DNA of 6,475 nucleotides from NCBI GenBank assembly GCA_002336845.1, contig DDEX01000058.1, positions 1 to 6,475 on the forward strand, read 5' to 3'. The translations under genes were made by a program, and so were the position numbers. Below the pieces are notes generated by a model, which saw only the letters and a list, made by a program, of their open reading frames with translations, did not search any database and had not been told where the DNA came from. Origin of the DNA: Rhodobacteraceae bacterium UBA1943 (GTDB lineage Bacteria > Pseudomonadota > Alphaproteobacteria > Rhodobacterales > Rhodobacteraceae). Below are positions 5,292-6,475 of this stretch, in pieces; the stretch's first letter is position 1, and each line of letters begins with the position of its first letter.

Positions 5292-6475
5292 TTATTCTGC
5301 CGGAACCTTTGCCGCCTCATCCGACAGGGGATGGGGCAGATGGATCAGCATTTCCCTGGGGCAGACCTGAAGGAAGTTCGCCCGTTCCGTTTCCCAGTTT
5401 GCCAGAATCCGCTCGGCCTTGCGGCTGCCGGTTTCCTGAAGATGGCGCTGGATCAGGCCCTTCAGTTGCGCCTCCCAATGGGCATGACCGATGCCGCAGG
5501 TGACAAGGCTTTCCAGGTTGATGAAATCCTCGGCCACACCGGTCGGGTCATAGACATAGGCCATGCCACCCGTCATGCCCGCGCCAAAGTTGGCACCGAT
5601 CCGGCCAAGGACAACCGCAACCCCGCCTGTCATATACTCGCACCCGTTCGAGCCGCAGCCTTCGACCACCACACTGGCACCCGAGTTGCGCACGCCGAAC
5701 CGTTCGCCCGCCCGTCCTGCGGCAAACAGATAGCCATCGGTCGCGCCATACAGCACGGTATTGCCGATGATGGTGTTATCCTCGGCCTTCAACGGGCTTT
5801 CCATCGCCGGGCGCACGGTGATCGTGCCACCCGACAGGCCCTTGCCCACATAATCGTTGGCGTCGCCCATCACCTCGATTTTCAGGCCGTTGACCGCAAA
5901 GGCCCCCAGCGACTGCCCGCAAGAGCCGGTCAGCTTGACGGTCAGATGGTCGGGTTGCAGGCTGTTCCGCATTCCGAATTTCTTGACGATATGGCTGGAC
6001 GAGCGCGTGCCGATGGTGCGGCTGGTGTTCCGCACGGCATAGGAAAGCTGCATCTTCTCGCCATCTTCAAAGAAGCGGTGGCCATCCTTGATGATCTCGG
6101 CATCCAGTGTATCGGGCACATGGTTGCGCGGCTTCGACCGGTCATAGGTGATCTTCTGCATCGCATCGACCGAGATCAGAAGCGGGTTCAGGTCAAGGTC
6201 ATCCAGATGCGCGGAACCACGCGAAACCTGTGACAACAGGTCCGCCCGGCCGATGATTTCATCCATCGACCGCGCCCCGATGCTGGCAAGAATCTCGCGC
6301 ACTTCCTGGGCATAGAAGGTGATCAGGTTCACCACCTTGTCCGCCGTGCCGGTGAACTTGGCGCGCAGGCGTTCATCCTGCACGCACACGCCCACCGGGC
6401 AGGTATTGGACTGGCACTGACGCACCATGATGCAGCCCATGGCGATCAACGCGGCGGTGCCGATGCCGTATTCCT
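5292..6475 (-). CDS. gltB: Glutamate synthase (NADPH) large subunit, C-terminal part (partial; start beyond the window)
   Basis: The frame is open to the right edge of the window, giving the last 393 residues of a protein normally about 1,500 long. The full enzyme makes two glutamates from glutamine and 2-oxoglutarate in the cytoplasm, with the GltD subunit supplying electrons. The first visible residues (EYGIGTAALIAMGC) belong to the end of the FMN-binding synthase domain. The three ligands of the 3Fe-4S cluster are present in CIMVRQCQSNTC (C-x5-C-x4-C; codons at 6432-6434, 6414-6416 and 6399-6401). From about 6100 down to 5430 runs the glycine-rich C-terminal beta-helix domain typical of GltB (for example LSGGTITVRP, GNTVLYGATDGYLFAAGRAGERF, split around 5760, and GMTGGMAYVYD). 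The end HPLSDEAAKVPAE is an ordinary tail. TTG or ATG codons near 6449 are internal and not starts. Its terminator follows at 5250-5269. Confidence 0.96.
   Translation of the reverse strand, partial: EYGIGTAALIAMGCIMVRQCQSNTCPVGVCVQDERLRAKFTGTADKVVNLITFYAQEVREILASIGARSMDEIIGRADLLSQVSRGSAHLDDLDLNPLLISVDAMQKITYDRSKPRNHVPDTLDAEIIKDGHRFFEDGEKMQLSYAVRNTSRTIGTRSSSHIVKKFGMRNSLQPDHLTVKLTGSCGQSLGAFAVNGLKIEVMGDANDYVGKGLSGGTITVRPAMESPLKAEDNTIIGNTVLYGATDGYLFAAGRAGERFGVRNSGASVVVEGCGSNGCEYMTGGVAVVLGRIGANFGAGMTGGMAYVYDPTGVAEDFINLESLVTCGIGHAHWEAQLKGLIQRHLQETGSRKAERILANWETERANFLQVCPREMLIHLPHPLSDEAAKVPAE

Noticed and set aside
5331..6233. 300-codon open frame on the plus strand opposite gltB
   Set aside because: It is wholly antisense to unmistakable GltB coding sequence, has no recognisable domain, and is the usual by-product of high GC codon bias.
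1..6475. Search for CRISPR arrays, insertion sequences, tRNA or rRNA genes, phage or defence modules
   Set aside because: No regularly spaced repeats, transposase, integrase, structural RNA or toxin/defence-like protein was visible; all substantial open frames are housekeeping families or their shadows.

Overview
The window looks like ordinary chromosome from a GC-rich alphaproteobacterium, most likely a member of the Rhodobacteraceae. The basis is the overall GC content and codon use, the FzlA-type glutathione S-transferase-like protein (a lineage restricted, as far as I know, to alphaproteobacteria), the style of the MtgA sequence, and the GC-rich hairpin terminators. The assignment rests on recognising protein families by eye, not on a search.

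Layout. On the plus strand, positions 1-1611 hold the 3' end of a polyamine-type ABC transporter permease, followed after 12 bases by a complete gamma-aminobutyraldehyde dehydrogenase (patD). This is the same order as ydcV-ydcW(patD) in enterobacteria and points to uptake and breakdown of putrescine through GABA. A GC-rich hairpin follows patD. From about 1592 to the end of the window every gene is on the minus strand. In transcription order (right to left) these are: the C-terminal part of the glutamate synthase large subunit (gltB) with a clear rho-independent terminator; a monofunctional peptidoglycan glycosyltransferase (mtgA); an FzlA-like FtsZ-binding GST homologue (fzlA); a stand-alone CHAD-domain protein, probably polyphosphate-associated; and a WecA/MraY-type undecaprenyl-phosphate sugar-1-phosphate transferase. 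The last gene converges on patD and overlaps its 3' end by 20 bases.

How the genes fit together. gltB (ammonia assimilation) is closed off by its own terminator. mtgA and fzlA form a plausible cell-wall and division pair: one polymerises lipid II glycan strands, and the other is known in Caulobacter to couple FtsZ to septal wall synthesis. The glycosyltransferase also uses the undecaprenyl-phosphate lipid carrier, so three of the five minus-strand genes touch the cell envelope. The CHAD gene sits behind a 65-base gap containing a Pho-box-like element. That would fit phosphate control of a polyphosphate-binding protein, but the element is an imperfect match.

I found no mobile element, CRISPR array, tRNA, rRNA or clearly new system. 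The points worth a second look are regulatory (Pho-box-like site, repeats in the mtgA promoter region), architectural (patD/glycosyltransferase overlap with a hairpin inside coding sequence), and contextual (fzlA beside mtgA).
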